A DNA stretch of 13,087 nt from Deltaproteobacteria bacterium (GTDB lineage Bacteria > Desulfobacterota > Dissulfuribacteria > Dissulfuribacterales > JALVPX01), in contig JALVPX010000089.1 of assembly GCA_027031565.1 (NCBI GenBank), forward strand, positions 1 to 13,087, written 5' to 3'. The translations under genes and the position numbers were made by a program. Below, piece by piece: positions 6,625-13,087 of the stretch (positions are counted from its first letter, which is position 1; each line of letters opens with the position of its first letter). The notes beneath the pieces are model-generated. The model saw only the letters and a program-made list of their open reading frames with translations. It was not told the origin of the DNA and ran no database searches.

Positions 6625-7471
6625 TACTCCCTCCATCCAATATATTTTGTGCTATATTCATAAGGCTCTTGCTTGCTTCACTCCCCGGGAAGAGCTGGAG
6701 CACGGTCTTCTGTTTGTTGACTGCCCGCGGCACGGCTTCGTCCCTTGGGATGTGCCCGAGAAAATCAAGTGAGAGGCCGCCAAGGAACTTGTCGCTCACA
6801 AAGGTGAGCTGATGATAGACCTTGCGGGCCTCTTTTTCATCTGCTGCCCAATTAACAAGTATCGAAAAATGTTTTATGTCGTGCCGGTTGGCCAAGACCT
6901 TTATGAGGGCATAGGCATCGGTGATCGAGGTGGGTTCAGGCGTGACCACGATTATCCTCTGCTGGGCCACCATGTTAAAATAGAGGACATTGTCTGATAT
7001 GCCTGCCGCCGTATCGATCAACAGGTAGTCTATGGAATTGTTCAATTGTTCCATCTCACCAAGCAGAAACAGTTTTTCACTGGGATGCAGGCTGGTCAGT
7101 TCAGGTATGCCGGAACTTGCAGGCAGAACCTGTATGCCCTCTGGGCCTGTGAGCACTACGTCACTCAGTTCCTTTTCGCCGTTGAATACGTGCTGAATGG
7201 TGAACTTTGGGGCCAGGCCGAAGAGGACATCTACATTTGCCAGGCCCAAGTCGGCGTCGAGAACCATTACACGCTTGCCGAGCCTCGAGAATGCCACGGC
7301 CAGGTTAGCAACCACATTAGTCTTGCCGACGCCGCCTTTGCCGCTGCCGATTGACAGCACCGCAGGGGCATGATGCATCATCTTCCTGCGGGTTATCTGT
7401 TTCATCACAGCGGCAGGCTTTTCCGGGGCTTTCTGCATCTTCCACTGTTTCAAGGTTTCTGCCTGATTCAT
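6569..7471 (-). CDS. flhG: Flagellar number regulator FlhG (FleN/YlxH), MinD-type ATPase
   Basis: Cytoplasmic ParA/MinD-family ATPase that limits flagellar number and acts with FlhF. It has 300 residues. The N-terminus MNQAETLKQW matches the DQAxxLR-type helix by which FlhG stimulates FlhF GTPase. The deviant Walker A motif GKGGVGKT is at 44-51 with signature K45 and catalytic K50. Walker A' VMVLDADLG follows (D72, D74), then LLIDTAAGISD. The C-terminus ends in an amphipathic, aromatic stretch (KFFWRNLFGV), like the membrane-targeting helix of MinD-type proteins. The start is supported by GAGGAG 6 bp before the ATG. It lies 11 bp after flhF, and its last 56 bp overlap the start of fliA. The FlhF-FlhG adjacency and N-terminal motif separate it from a true cell-division MinD. 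Confidence 0.93.
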   Translation of the reverse strand: MNQAETLKQWKMQKAPEKPAAVMKQITRRKMMHHAPAVLSIGSGKGGVGKTNVVANLAVAFSRLGKRVMVLDADLGLANVDVLFGLAPKFTIQHVFNGEKELSDVVLTGPEGIQVLPASSGIPELTSLHPSEKLFLLGEMEQLNNSIDYLLIDTAAGISDNVLYFNMVAQQRIIVVTPEPTSITDAYALIKVLANRHDIKHFSILVNWAADEKEARKVYHQLTFVSDKFLGGLSLDFLGHIPRDEAVPRAVNKQKTVLQLFPGSEASKSLMNIAQNILDGGSNAYVDGNIKFFWRNLFGV

Positions 7472-7482
7472 TATGTGCTCCT

Positions 7483-8565
7483 CTAAGCAACTTTCCTGTT
7501 AGGGGTTTTTGTCCTGGCTTGCTGTTTGTAATACCTTGCCGGCATTTTGAGCAGGTAAGAGAGCAGCATCTCGACAGAGGGCCGGGTGATGTCTTCTGGC
7601 ACTCTCTGTCCTGTGCTCAGATATGATATGGGGACCTTGTTTCCCAGGATCGGCATCAAAAGGCTGGAATAGGATTTCGTGGCATCCATCTTTGAAATTA
7701 TCCACCCTGCTGTTGGAAATTTCTTGTAGAAACGTATGGAAGCAGCTATGTCTTCATTTTTGTCTGTTGCCGAGATCACCACCTGGCAATCCAACTGGGG
7801 TGCGGTGCCCAGCAGGTGTCCAAGCTCATGTTTGTGGGCCGGATCAAGGGGGCTCCTTCCTATGGTATCCACCAGGATGAAGTCAAGGTCTTCATTGGCC
7901 TTCAACTGTCTGGCAACGTCTTCAGGGTCGACGGCCACTTGGTAAGGAATGTCCATGAGGGTGGCAAACCTTTCAAGCTGATGGGCTGCGCCCAGCCTGT
8001 AAGTATCTGTAGTAAGCAGCAGCCCCTTCATTCCAAAATGGAATTTCATCCTGGCGGCAAGCTTTGCAAGGTTTGTGGTCTTGCCCGAACCGGGAGGGCC
8101 GACAAATGCCCATCTCACCTTGGCGTTCTTAGCTGCAAAGGGCTCTTCTTGCACCTTTATGGCCTTGAGGCAATATGATCTGAGCCAGTCCCAGACATCC
8201 TTGTAAGAGACATATGGGTGTGAGTGGTAATGATTCAGGAATGCGCAGGTGAGGGCTCGCTGGAGGCGCTGATCCATTCCCAGGCCTGAAAAGATTTGAT
8301 GCAGTATCAGCAAAGGGGTGTGGGCCAACTCGGCGCCTGAAGGCGGCACATAGGCATTGGGCCTTGGGGCCTTTTTGCTGCTCTTTTTTTCAATTTCATG
8401 GTCCACAGCAGCCGTGATTTCGATGTATTGGACTTCTTTACCAGATTCAGCATGTTTTTTTATACGGCGCTTGGTGTCCAGTATCACCGCCTCGTCTCCG
8501 AGTTCAATTTTGATCCTTTGAAGGGCCTGGGTCATGTTCTTGGCTACAAATCTTTTGATCTTCAT
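7483..8565 (-). CDS. flhF: Flagellar placement GTPase FlhF (SRP-type)
   Basis: SRP-family GTPase that determines where flagella form and helps recruit early basal-body parts to the membrane. It has 360 residues. The N-terminal B domain begins MKIKRFVAKNMTQALQRIK and reaches about residue 75. A helical N domain follows, then the G domain with G1 GPPGSGKT (156-163), DTYRLGAAHQL (187-197), G3 DTIGRSP (233-239), G4 SKMD (291-294) and G5 STGQ (317-320). G4 has Ser where TKxD is usual; the specificity-giving Asp is kept. The start has GGGGAG about 6 bp before the ATG. It sits 13 bp after flhA and 11 bp before flhG, the classic flhA-flhF-flhG order, and should be activated as a dimer by the FlhG N-terminus. 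Confidence 0.94.
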   Translation of the reverse strand: MKIKRFVAKNMTQALQRIKIELGDEAVILDTKRRIKKHAESGKEVQYIEITAAVDHEIEKKSSKKAPRPNAYVPPSGAELAHTPLLILHQIFSGLGMDQRLQRALTCAFLNHYHSHPYVSYKDVWDWLRSYCLKAIKVQEEPFAAKNAKVRWAFVGPPGSGKTTNLAKLAARMKFHFGMKGLLLTTDTYRLGAAHQLERFATLMDIPYQVAVDPEDVARQLKANEDLDFILVDTIGRSPLDPAHKHELGHLLGTAPQLDCQVVISATDKNEDIAASIRFYKKFPTAGWIISKMDATKSYSSLLMPILGNKVPISYLSTGQRVPEDITRPSVEMLLSYLLKMPARYYKQQARTKTPNRKVA

Positions 8566-8578
8566 TGATGACTCCCCC

Positions 8579-10678
8579 TCATCTTATTGTTCCAATGGAT
8601 TTGAGTCTTATTTCAGGTGGCAGTTCCGAATGGGAAAGCACGGTTATATTGGGCATGAAACGCTCTATCAGCTTTTTCATGTGCCTCCTTACTGCCGGGT
8701 TACAGAGTATGACGGGCTGATCTCCCCTTGCCGCCGCCTCTTCAACGCGTTTCTGGGCAGCTTCAACGATGCGCTGGCCGCTGGCAGGGTCAAGGGCCAG
8801 GTAACTGCCATGCTCGGTCTGCTGGAGGGAATTCCTGAGCTGGTCTTCAATTGCAGGATCAACGGTTATGACTTCGAGCATATTTTCTTCAGTGAGAAGC
8901 GGCTTCACTATTGCCCTTCCCAGTTTCTGCCTGACATACTCGGTCAATATGTCAGGGTCCTTGGTCATGGGCGCATAGTCGGCAAGGGTTTCAGTGATGG
9001 TGAGCAGGTCCCTGATCGAAACCCTTTCCCTTACGAGGTTTTGGAGAACCTTCTGGATGGCACCCAGGGAAAGTACGTTGGTTGCCTCTTCCACTGCCTT
9101 TGGATGGTTCTTCGCCAGGGCATCGAGCAGATTCTGCACCTCCTGCCTGCCGAGCAGTTCATCAGCATGGGACCTGATGACCTCTGCAAGATGCGTAGCG
9201 ATCACAGTAGATGGATCAACCACGGTGTAGCCTGCCAGTTGGGCCTCTTCCCGTTTGGGTTCAGGAATCCAGAGGGCGGGCAGGCCGAAGGCTGGTTCTG
9301 TTGTCGGGATGCCTTCTATCTCCCTCTTGACTTGACCAGGGTTCATGGCCAGCAGATGGCCCATCATGAGTTCTCCCCTGGCAATATCCACCCCCTTTAT
9401 GAGTATCACGTATGCCCCAGGATCGATCTGGAGATTATCCCTTACGTGGAGTGGAGGAATGATTAGCCCCATTTCTTGTGCGAACTGGCGTCTTATGGAT
9501 CTGATCCTGTCTAGCAGGTCTCCGCCCTGTTCCTCATCCACAAGGGGAATAAGGCCATATCCCACCTCAAGCTCCAGGATGTCAAGGCTTAACAGATTTT
9601 CTACTTCTTCCTGGCTGCCGGGCTCGGGGGTCTCAGGCACGGCAGGAACCGAATCCTCTTCCATCTTTTCACTTGTCTTTCTGGCCTTTTCCCTGTAGGC
9701 GACATAGGCAAGGCCGCCGAATCCCATGGCCATCACGGTAAAGGGGACGGTCGGCAGGCCTGGAATCATGCCAAAGAAAAAGACTATTCCAGAGGTGACT
9801 GCCAGGGCCTCGGGCTGGACGGCAAATTGCTTTATGAACTCGGAGCCCATGGAGGCCTCAGAGGCTGCGCGGCTTACAAGTATGCCGGCTGCCGTGGAAA
9901 TTATGAGGGCAGGTATCTGAGACACCAGCCCGTCTCCGATGGTGAGCAGGGTATAGCTCTGGGCGGCTGCGTCCACGGCCAGGTCCTGCTGAAAGACCCC
10001 AATAATAAACCCGCCTATCACGTTGATGGCCATTATGATGAGTCCTGCTATGGCCTCGCCGCGCACGAACTTGCTGGCACCATCCATGGCGCCGTAAAAT
10101 TCGGCTTCCTTGGCAATTTCCTGGCGCCTTGCCCTGGCCTGGGATTCGTCAATGAGCCCGGCGTTGAGATCGGCATCTATGGCCATCTGCTTTCCAGGCA
10201 TGGCATCGAGTGTGAATCGTGCCGCCACCTCGGCGATTCTTCCTGCACCCTTCGTGATTACCACGAAATTTATGATCACCAAGATGGCAAATACAATGGC
10301 TCCCACTACATAATTTCCTCCTACCACGAACTGGCCGAATCCCATTATCACCTTGCCGGCGGCTCCCGCGCCTTCATGTCCATGGAGCAGGATGAGCCTT
10401 GTTGAGGCAATATTGAGGGAGAGACGGAAGAGCGTGGTCAAAAGGAGCAGTGAAGGAAATATAGGGAAATCGAGGGGCTTGTATATGTAAAGTGAGAGCA
10501 GAAACACCAGCAGCGAGAGGCTTATGTTCGTTGCCAGCAGGATGTCCATGAAGCCTGCTGGAAGGGGCATGACCATTATTATCATGATGGCCACGACAGC
10601 GCCTGCGGCCAGCAGGTTGCTCCGGTCGAAGTTGATGTTGGCAAATAAGGTTTTTGCCTGGGCCGCCTGTACTGCCAT
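8579..10678 (-). CDS. flhA: Flagellar type III export protein FlhA
   Basis: Largest membrane component of the flagellar export gate; its cytoplasmic domain forms a nonameric ring that receives chaperone-substrate complexes. It has 699 residues, normal for the family. The N-terminal half has about eight membrane helices. The conserved LFRLSLNIASTRLIL is near residue 83. The FHIPEP-family cytoplasmic loop with AGRIAEVAARFTLDAMPGKQ follows at about 145-164, then AIDADLNAG. After an acidic linker (about 340-365) comes the full C-terminal export domain. The ATG directly abuts the flhB stop codon (TAA then ATG), with GGGGGAGGA about 8 bp upstream inside flhB, implying coupled translation. All family landmarks look intact. 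Confidence 0.96.
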   Translation of the reverse strand: MAVQAAQAKTLFANINFDRSNLLAAGAVVAIMIIMVMPLPAGFMDILLATNISLSLLVFLLSLYIYKPLDFPIFPSLLLLTTLFRLSLNIASTRLILLHGHEGAGAAGKVIMGFGQFVVGGNYVVGAIVFAILVIINFVVITKGAGRIAEVAARFTLDAMPGKQMAIDADLNAGLIDESQARARRQEIAKEAEFYGAMDGASKFVRGEAIAGLIIMAINVIGGFIIGVFQQDLAVDAAAQSYTLLTIGDGLVSQIPALIISTAAGILVSRAASEASMGSEFIKQFAVQPEALAVTSGIVFFFGMIPGLPTVPFTVMAMGFGGLAYVAYREKARKTSEKMEEDSVPAVPETPEPGSQEEVENLLSLDILELEVGYGLIPLVDEEQGGDLLDRIRSIRRQFAQEMGLIIPPLHVRDNLQIDPGAYVILIKGVDIARGELMMGHLLAMNPGQVKREIEGIPTTEPAFGLPALWIPEPKREEAQLAGYTVVDPSTVIATHLAEVIRSHADELLGRQEVQNLLDALAKNHPKAVEEATNVLSLGAIQKVLQNLVRERVSIRDLLTITETLADYAPMTKDPDILTEYVRQKLGRAIVKPLLTEENMLEVITVDPAIEDQLRNSLQQTEHGSYLALDPASGQRIVEAAQKRVEEAAARGDQPVILCNPAVRRHMKKLIERFMPNITVLSHSELPPEIRLKSIGTIR

Positions 10679-11752
10679 TTAGCTGTTCCTCCCCCTTCCT
10701 TTCTGTTTATAGACGTAGGCCAGCACTTCGGCTGCGGCCTTGTAGAGGGCTTCTGGAATGGTCCTTCCAATCTCGACCATTTGGAAAAGGCCCTGGGCAA
10801 GGGGCTTGTTTTCTATAACCGGCACGCCGTGTTCCCTTGCAATATCCTTTATTCGTTCTGCCACGTGGCCAGATCCCTTGGCTACCACCATTGGAGCATC
10901 CATCTCCCTTGCATCATATCTCAGGGCTACGGCAAGCCTGGTGGGGTTTGTAATAACCACATCCGCCTTGGGGACGTCGGCCATCATCCGTTTTCTTGCA
11001 GCTTCGCGCTGGATGCTTCTTATGCGGGACTTCACATGGGGGTCGCCCTCGGTCTGCTTCATCTCCTCCTTGACTTCCTGTTTGGTCATCTTGAGGCCCT
11101 TTTCAAATTCCCAGCGCTGGAAGAGATAATCGAGAACCGCAAGGATGAGCATTACCATGCAGGTGCGCTTGAAAAGCACGCCGGTTATGGAAAAGAGATA
11201 GGCCTGTATCTGACCCGGAGATGAATCGAGCAGGCCCGGCAGGTTTTTGAGTTCACCGCTTATGGTTGCATAGGCTATCCAGCTTACTATGACCAGTTTA
11301 AATACAGACTTTGCCAGTTCCATGGCTGCCTGGGCAGAAAAGAGCCTCTTTAAACCTTCATACGGGCTTATTTTTGACCACTTAGGCTTGATGGCCTCAA
11401 AGGCAAGCAGGGAGCCTACTTGAAGATAGTTTGACAAAAAGGCAACGAATACCAGAACTACGAAGAGAGGGGCTATGACAACGGCCGAGTAGCGCAGGGC
11501 TAGCAGGGCGATTCCGGACATATTGGCCTGGGTCACCGAAATCAAACCCGCGTTGCCCAAGTAGTAGCGCATCACCTCAGTGACTTGATGGTAGAAGAAA
11601 CCACTGCCAAAGGTCAGGGTGAGAGTGCCGGCCAGAAGCACAGCAAGGGAGGGGATCTCCTTGCTCTTGGCAACCTGGCCTTTTTCTCTCGCCTCCCTCC
11701 GCCGCTTGGGAGTAGCTTGTTCGGTTCTTTCTTGAAAGGATTCCTGCGCCAT
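10679..11752 (-). CDS. flhB: Flagellar export switch protein FlhB, with NPTR in place of NPTH
   Basis: Membrane protein that switches export from rod/hook to filament substrates. With the ATG at 11752 it has 357 residues and begins MAQESFQERTEQATPKRRRE, the usual FlhB start; AGG (11758-11760) lies 5 bp upstream. The upstream in-frame ATG at 11776 would add eight residues and overlap fliR. Four membrane helices are followed by the linker and the cytoplasmic autocleavage domain. The cleavage motif reads N269-P270-T271-R272, the same numbering as Salmonella NPTH but with Arg for His. Cleavage chemistry relies mainly on Asn269 cyclisation, so the protein may still self-cleave, perhaps at a different rate. 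Other landmarks, such as KADVVITNPTRLAVALRYD and VPVIENKPLAQGLF, are intact. The Arg codon is AGG, several changes away from a His codon, so a single sequencing error is unlikely. Confidence 0.95.
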   Translation of the reverse strand: MAQESFQERTEQATPKRRREAREKGQVAKSKEIPSLAVLLAGTLTLTFGSGFFYHQVTEVMRYYLGNAGLISVTQANMSGIALLALRYSAVVIAPLFVVLVFVAFLSNYLQVGSLLAFEAIKPKWSKISPYEGLKRLFSAQAAMELAKSVFKLVIVSWIAYATISGELKNLPGLLDSSPGQIQAYLFSITGVLFKRTCMVMLILAVLDYLFQRWEFEKGLKMTKQEVKEEMKQTEGDPHVKSRIRSIQREAARKRMMADVPKADVVITNPTRLAVALRYDAREMDAPMVVAKGSGHVAERIKDIAREHGVPVIENKPLAQGLFQMVEIGRTIPEALYKAAAEVLAYVYKQKGRGRNS

Positions 11753-11762
11753 TTCTACCTGC

Positions 11763-12554
11763 CTACTGACCGGCAAAAAGCCGCAAGGCTACAGGCATAA
11801 GCCTCAGGCTTCTTTCCAGATATTTTGAAAAAATGGGCCAGAAAAGCTGCATGGAGAGGCCCAGGAAAAACAGGCCCAAGCCGATGTTGAGGCTGAAGCT
11901 GACCATCAATACGTTTATCTGCGGGACGACTTTTGCCAGGATTCCCAGGGCTGCCTGGGACAAAAACAGTATGGCCAGCACTGGGGCGAGGATCTTTATC
12001 GACAACACGAACATCATCTGCCCCATGTCCATTACCAGCTGATTGAGGCCTGGCATGAGGGCAAGCCTGCCGGGCTGCAGGATGGAAAAGGTGTCGATCA
12101 ATCCATATATGATGGCGTGGTGGGCATTGCTTGTTAGAAAGAGCAGCAGGCCCACGAGGTAGACAAATTGCGCTATTACGACCGACTGTGCACCGCTTGA
12201 CGGATCAACAACGTTTGCCACGCTGAAGCCCATTTGAAAGCCGATCAACTGGCCTGCAGTCTGAAGGCCTGCAAAAAGGAGCCTGAGCATAAGAGCCATG
12301 GTCATGCCAACGAACAGCTCTGCCACGACCAGCATCAAAAAGGCTGCCGGGCTGTCTGGAAACAGGCCCTTGTCTATCTTTACGATGGGCACCAGGTAGG
12401 CAGACAGCACCATGCAGGCAGCAGCCTTTATGATCATTGGAAGCGTCTTGCTGCTGAATACAGGCATCAGGAACACGAAACCCGCCACCCTTACAAGGAT
12501 GAGGGCAAAGGCCTTGTAATTATCCAGCAGCTGGGTGAAGAAAAGCTGTTCCAT
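11763..12554 (-). CDS. fliR: Flagellar export protein FliR
   Basis: Polytopic membrane protein of the export-gate core, which assembles with FliP and FliQ. From the ATG at 12554 it has 263 residues, close to Salmonella FliR (264), and starts MEQLFFTQLLDNYKAFALIL. About six hydrophobic segments are visible, along with the family-typical RVAGFVFLMPVFSSKTLP and AGQLIGFQMGFSVANVVDP. AAGG-type bases (12561-12564) lie 6 bp upstream, across the fliQ stop. A frame extension upstream to 12632 would overlap fliQ and add polar residues unlike the family, so I reject it; ATG 12560 is an equally placed alternative. It lies 8 bp after fliQ and 10 bp before flhB. Confidence 0.94.
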   Translation of the reverse strand: MEQLFFTQLLDNYKAFALILVRVAGFVFLMPVFSSKTLPMIIKAAACMVLSAYLVPIVKIDKGLFPDSPAAFLMLVVAELFVGMTMALMLRLLFAGLQTAGQLIGFQMGFSVANVVDPSSGAQSVVIAQFVYLVGLLLFLTSNAHHAIIYGLIDTFSILQPGRLALMPGLNQLVMDMGQMMFVLSIKILAPVLAILFLSQAALGILAKVVPQINVLMVSFSLNIGLGLFFLGLSMQLFWPIFSKYLERSLRLMPVALRLFAGQ

Positions 12555-12562
12555 CACCATCC

Positions 12563-12832
12563 TTACCTGATCATGTCCGGGATGTTCAGTATCAGTCCCC
12601 GGGTATAGTCGATCATCTTGTTCATGATCCACGGAAATGCCACGAGCAGGCCCAGGAGGACTGCAATGATTTTGGGCACAAAGGTCAGGGTCATCTCCTG
12701 GATCTGGGTGACTGCTTGAAATATGGAAATGGCAAGGCCTACAATGAGTCCTACTCCCAGCATTGGAAGCGATATGAGCAGGGTCAGCTCAATTGCCTGT
12801 CTTGCAAGTCCTATTGCCATATCCTGGTTCAT
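12563..12832 (-). CDS. fliQ: Flagellar export protein FliQ
   Basis: Small two-helix membrane subunit of the FliPQR export core. It has 89 residues, exactly the usual length. The N-terminus MNQDMAIGLARQAIELTLLI and the second hydrophobic segment after VTQIQEMTLTFVPKIIAV match the family closely. An AAAGG element lies just 2 bp before the ATG, a short but common arrangement. It starts 13 bp after fliP and ends just before fliR. Confidence 0.95.
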   Translation of the reverse strand: MNQDMAIGLARQAIELTLLISLPMLGVGLIVGLAISIFQAVTQIQEMTLTFVPKIIAVLLGLLVAFPWIMNKMIDYTRGLILNIPDMIR

Positions 12833-12845
12833 ATCCTTTCACACC

Positions 12846-13087
12846 TCACACAAAACTTTTCACCAGCGAGCCGACGAGCAGGTTCCAGCCGTCAACGAGC
12901 ACGAACAGCAGGAGCTTGAAGGGCAGGGAGATAAGGACCGGGGGAAGCATCATCATTCCCATGGACAGAAGCACGCTCGAAACCACCATGTCTATTATCA
13001 GAAACGGGATGTAGAGCACGAAACCGATCTGAAAGGCGGTCTTGAGTTCGCTGATCATGTAGGCGGGAATAAGCACCAGTGTGGGCA
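12846..13087 (-). CDS. fliP: Flagellar export protein FliP (C-terminal part, 5' end beyond window)
   Basis: The last 79 codons of FliP, the main pore-forming subunit of the flagellar export core. The frame is open to the right edge. It carries the strongly conserved stretch PTLVLIPAYMISELKTAFQI, then FLIIDMVVSSVLLSMGMMML and PPVLISLPFKLLLFVLVDGW, and ends at SLVKSFV. These contain the two C-terminal membrane helices of the FliP family signature. The true start and the upstream fliL/M/N/O genes normally found here lie outside the window. Completeness cannot be judged. Confidence 0.95.
   Translation of the reverse strand, partial: PTLVLIPAYMISELKTAFQIGFVLYIPFLIIDMVVSSVLLSMGMMMLPPVLISLPFKLLLFVLVDGWNLLVGSLVKSFV

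Noticed and set aside
8534..9466. Plus-strand open frame of 310 codons over the end of flhA
   Set aside because: It is antisense to the highly conserved FlhA C-terminal domain, and its translation lacks any recognisable pattern.
12555..12632. N-terminal extension of FliR up to 12632
   Set aside because: It would overlap fliQ by about 70 bp and add polar residues absent from the family; ATG 12554 gives the normal FliR length with a ribosome site.
1..13087. CRISPR arrays, insertion sequences, tRNA or rRNA genes, prophage or integrase signals
   Set aside because: No repeat-spacer pattern, transposase-like reading frame, terminal inverted repeats or structural RNA signature was seen on either strand by eye.

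Overview
The window looks like a chromosomal region of a flagellated, Gram-negative bacterium, most likely one of the former Deltaproteobacteria (Desulfobacterota-type). This is inferred from the gene order fliP-fliQ-fliR-flhB-flhA-flhF-flhG-fliA-cheY, a single sigma-28 gene inside the export-apparatus operon, a DUF2802/SwrB-like gene at the operon tail, and a tripartite (outer-membrane type) efflux pump. No taxon-specific marker gene is present, so the assignment is tentative.

Layout from left to right. (1) Positions 1-3050, minus strand: an RND efflux pair. A membrane-fusion (HlyD/AcrA-like) gene is followed, with an 11-bp overlap, by an AcrB-like permease gene that runs off the left edge. 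(2) Positions 3051-3307: the only sizeable intergenic region. It holds two divergent sigma-70-type promoters whose perfect TTGACA boxes stand back to back. One serves the efflux pair; the other serves a plus-strand stand-alone Lrp/AsnC ligand-binding-domain gene after a leader of about 155 nt. (3) Positions 3308-3556, plus strand: that small Lrp-like gene, whose stop codon overlaps by 4 bp the stop of the convergent flagellar operon. (4) Positions 3553-13087, minus strand: one dense flagellar operon, read right to left: fliP (3' part only), fliQ, fliR, flhB, flhA, flhF, flhG, fliA, cheY, an acidic FliL-like membrane protein, a very basic 87-residue protein, and a DUF2802/SwrB-like protein. Gaps are mostly 0-13 bp, except 72 bp before cheY.

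Function. FliP, FliQ, FliR, FlhB and FlhA form the membrane part of the flagellar type III export apparatus. FlhF (SRP-type GTPase) and FlhG (MinD-type ATPase) set flagellar position and number. FliA directs late flagellar transcription, and CheY controls the motor switch. The tail of three poorly characterised genes (acidic FliL-like, basic 87-aa, DUF2802) is the least ordinary part. It occupies the place that swrB holds after sigD in Bacillus subtilis.

Most of the window is conventional. The points most worth a second look are an Arg in place of the conserved His of the FlhB autocleavage motif (NPTR instead of NPTH), the oppositely charged pair of neighbouring proteins at the operon tail, and the divergent promoter region with a structured leader.
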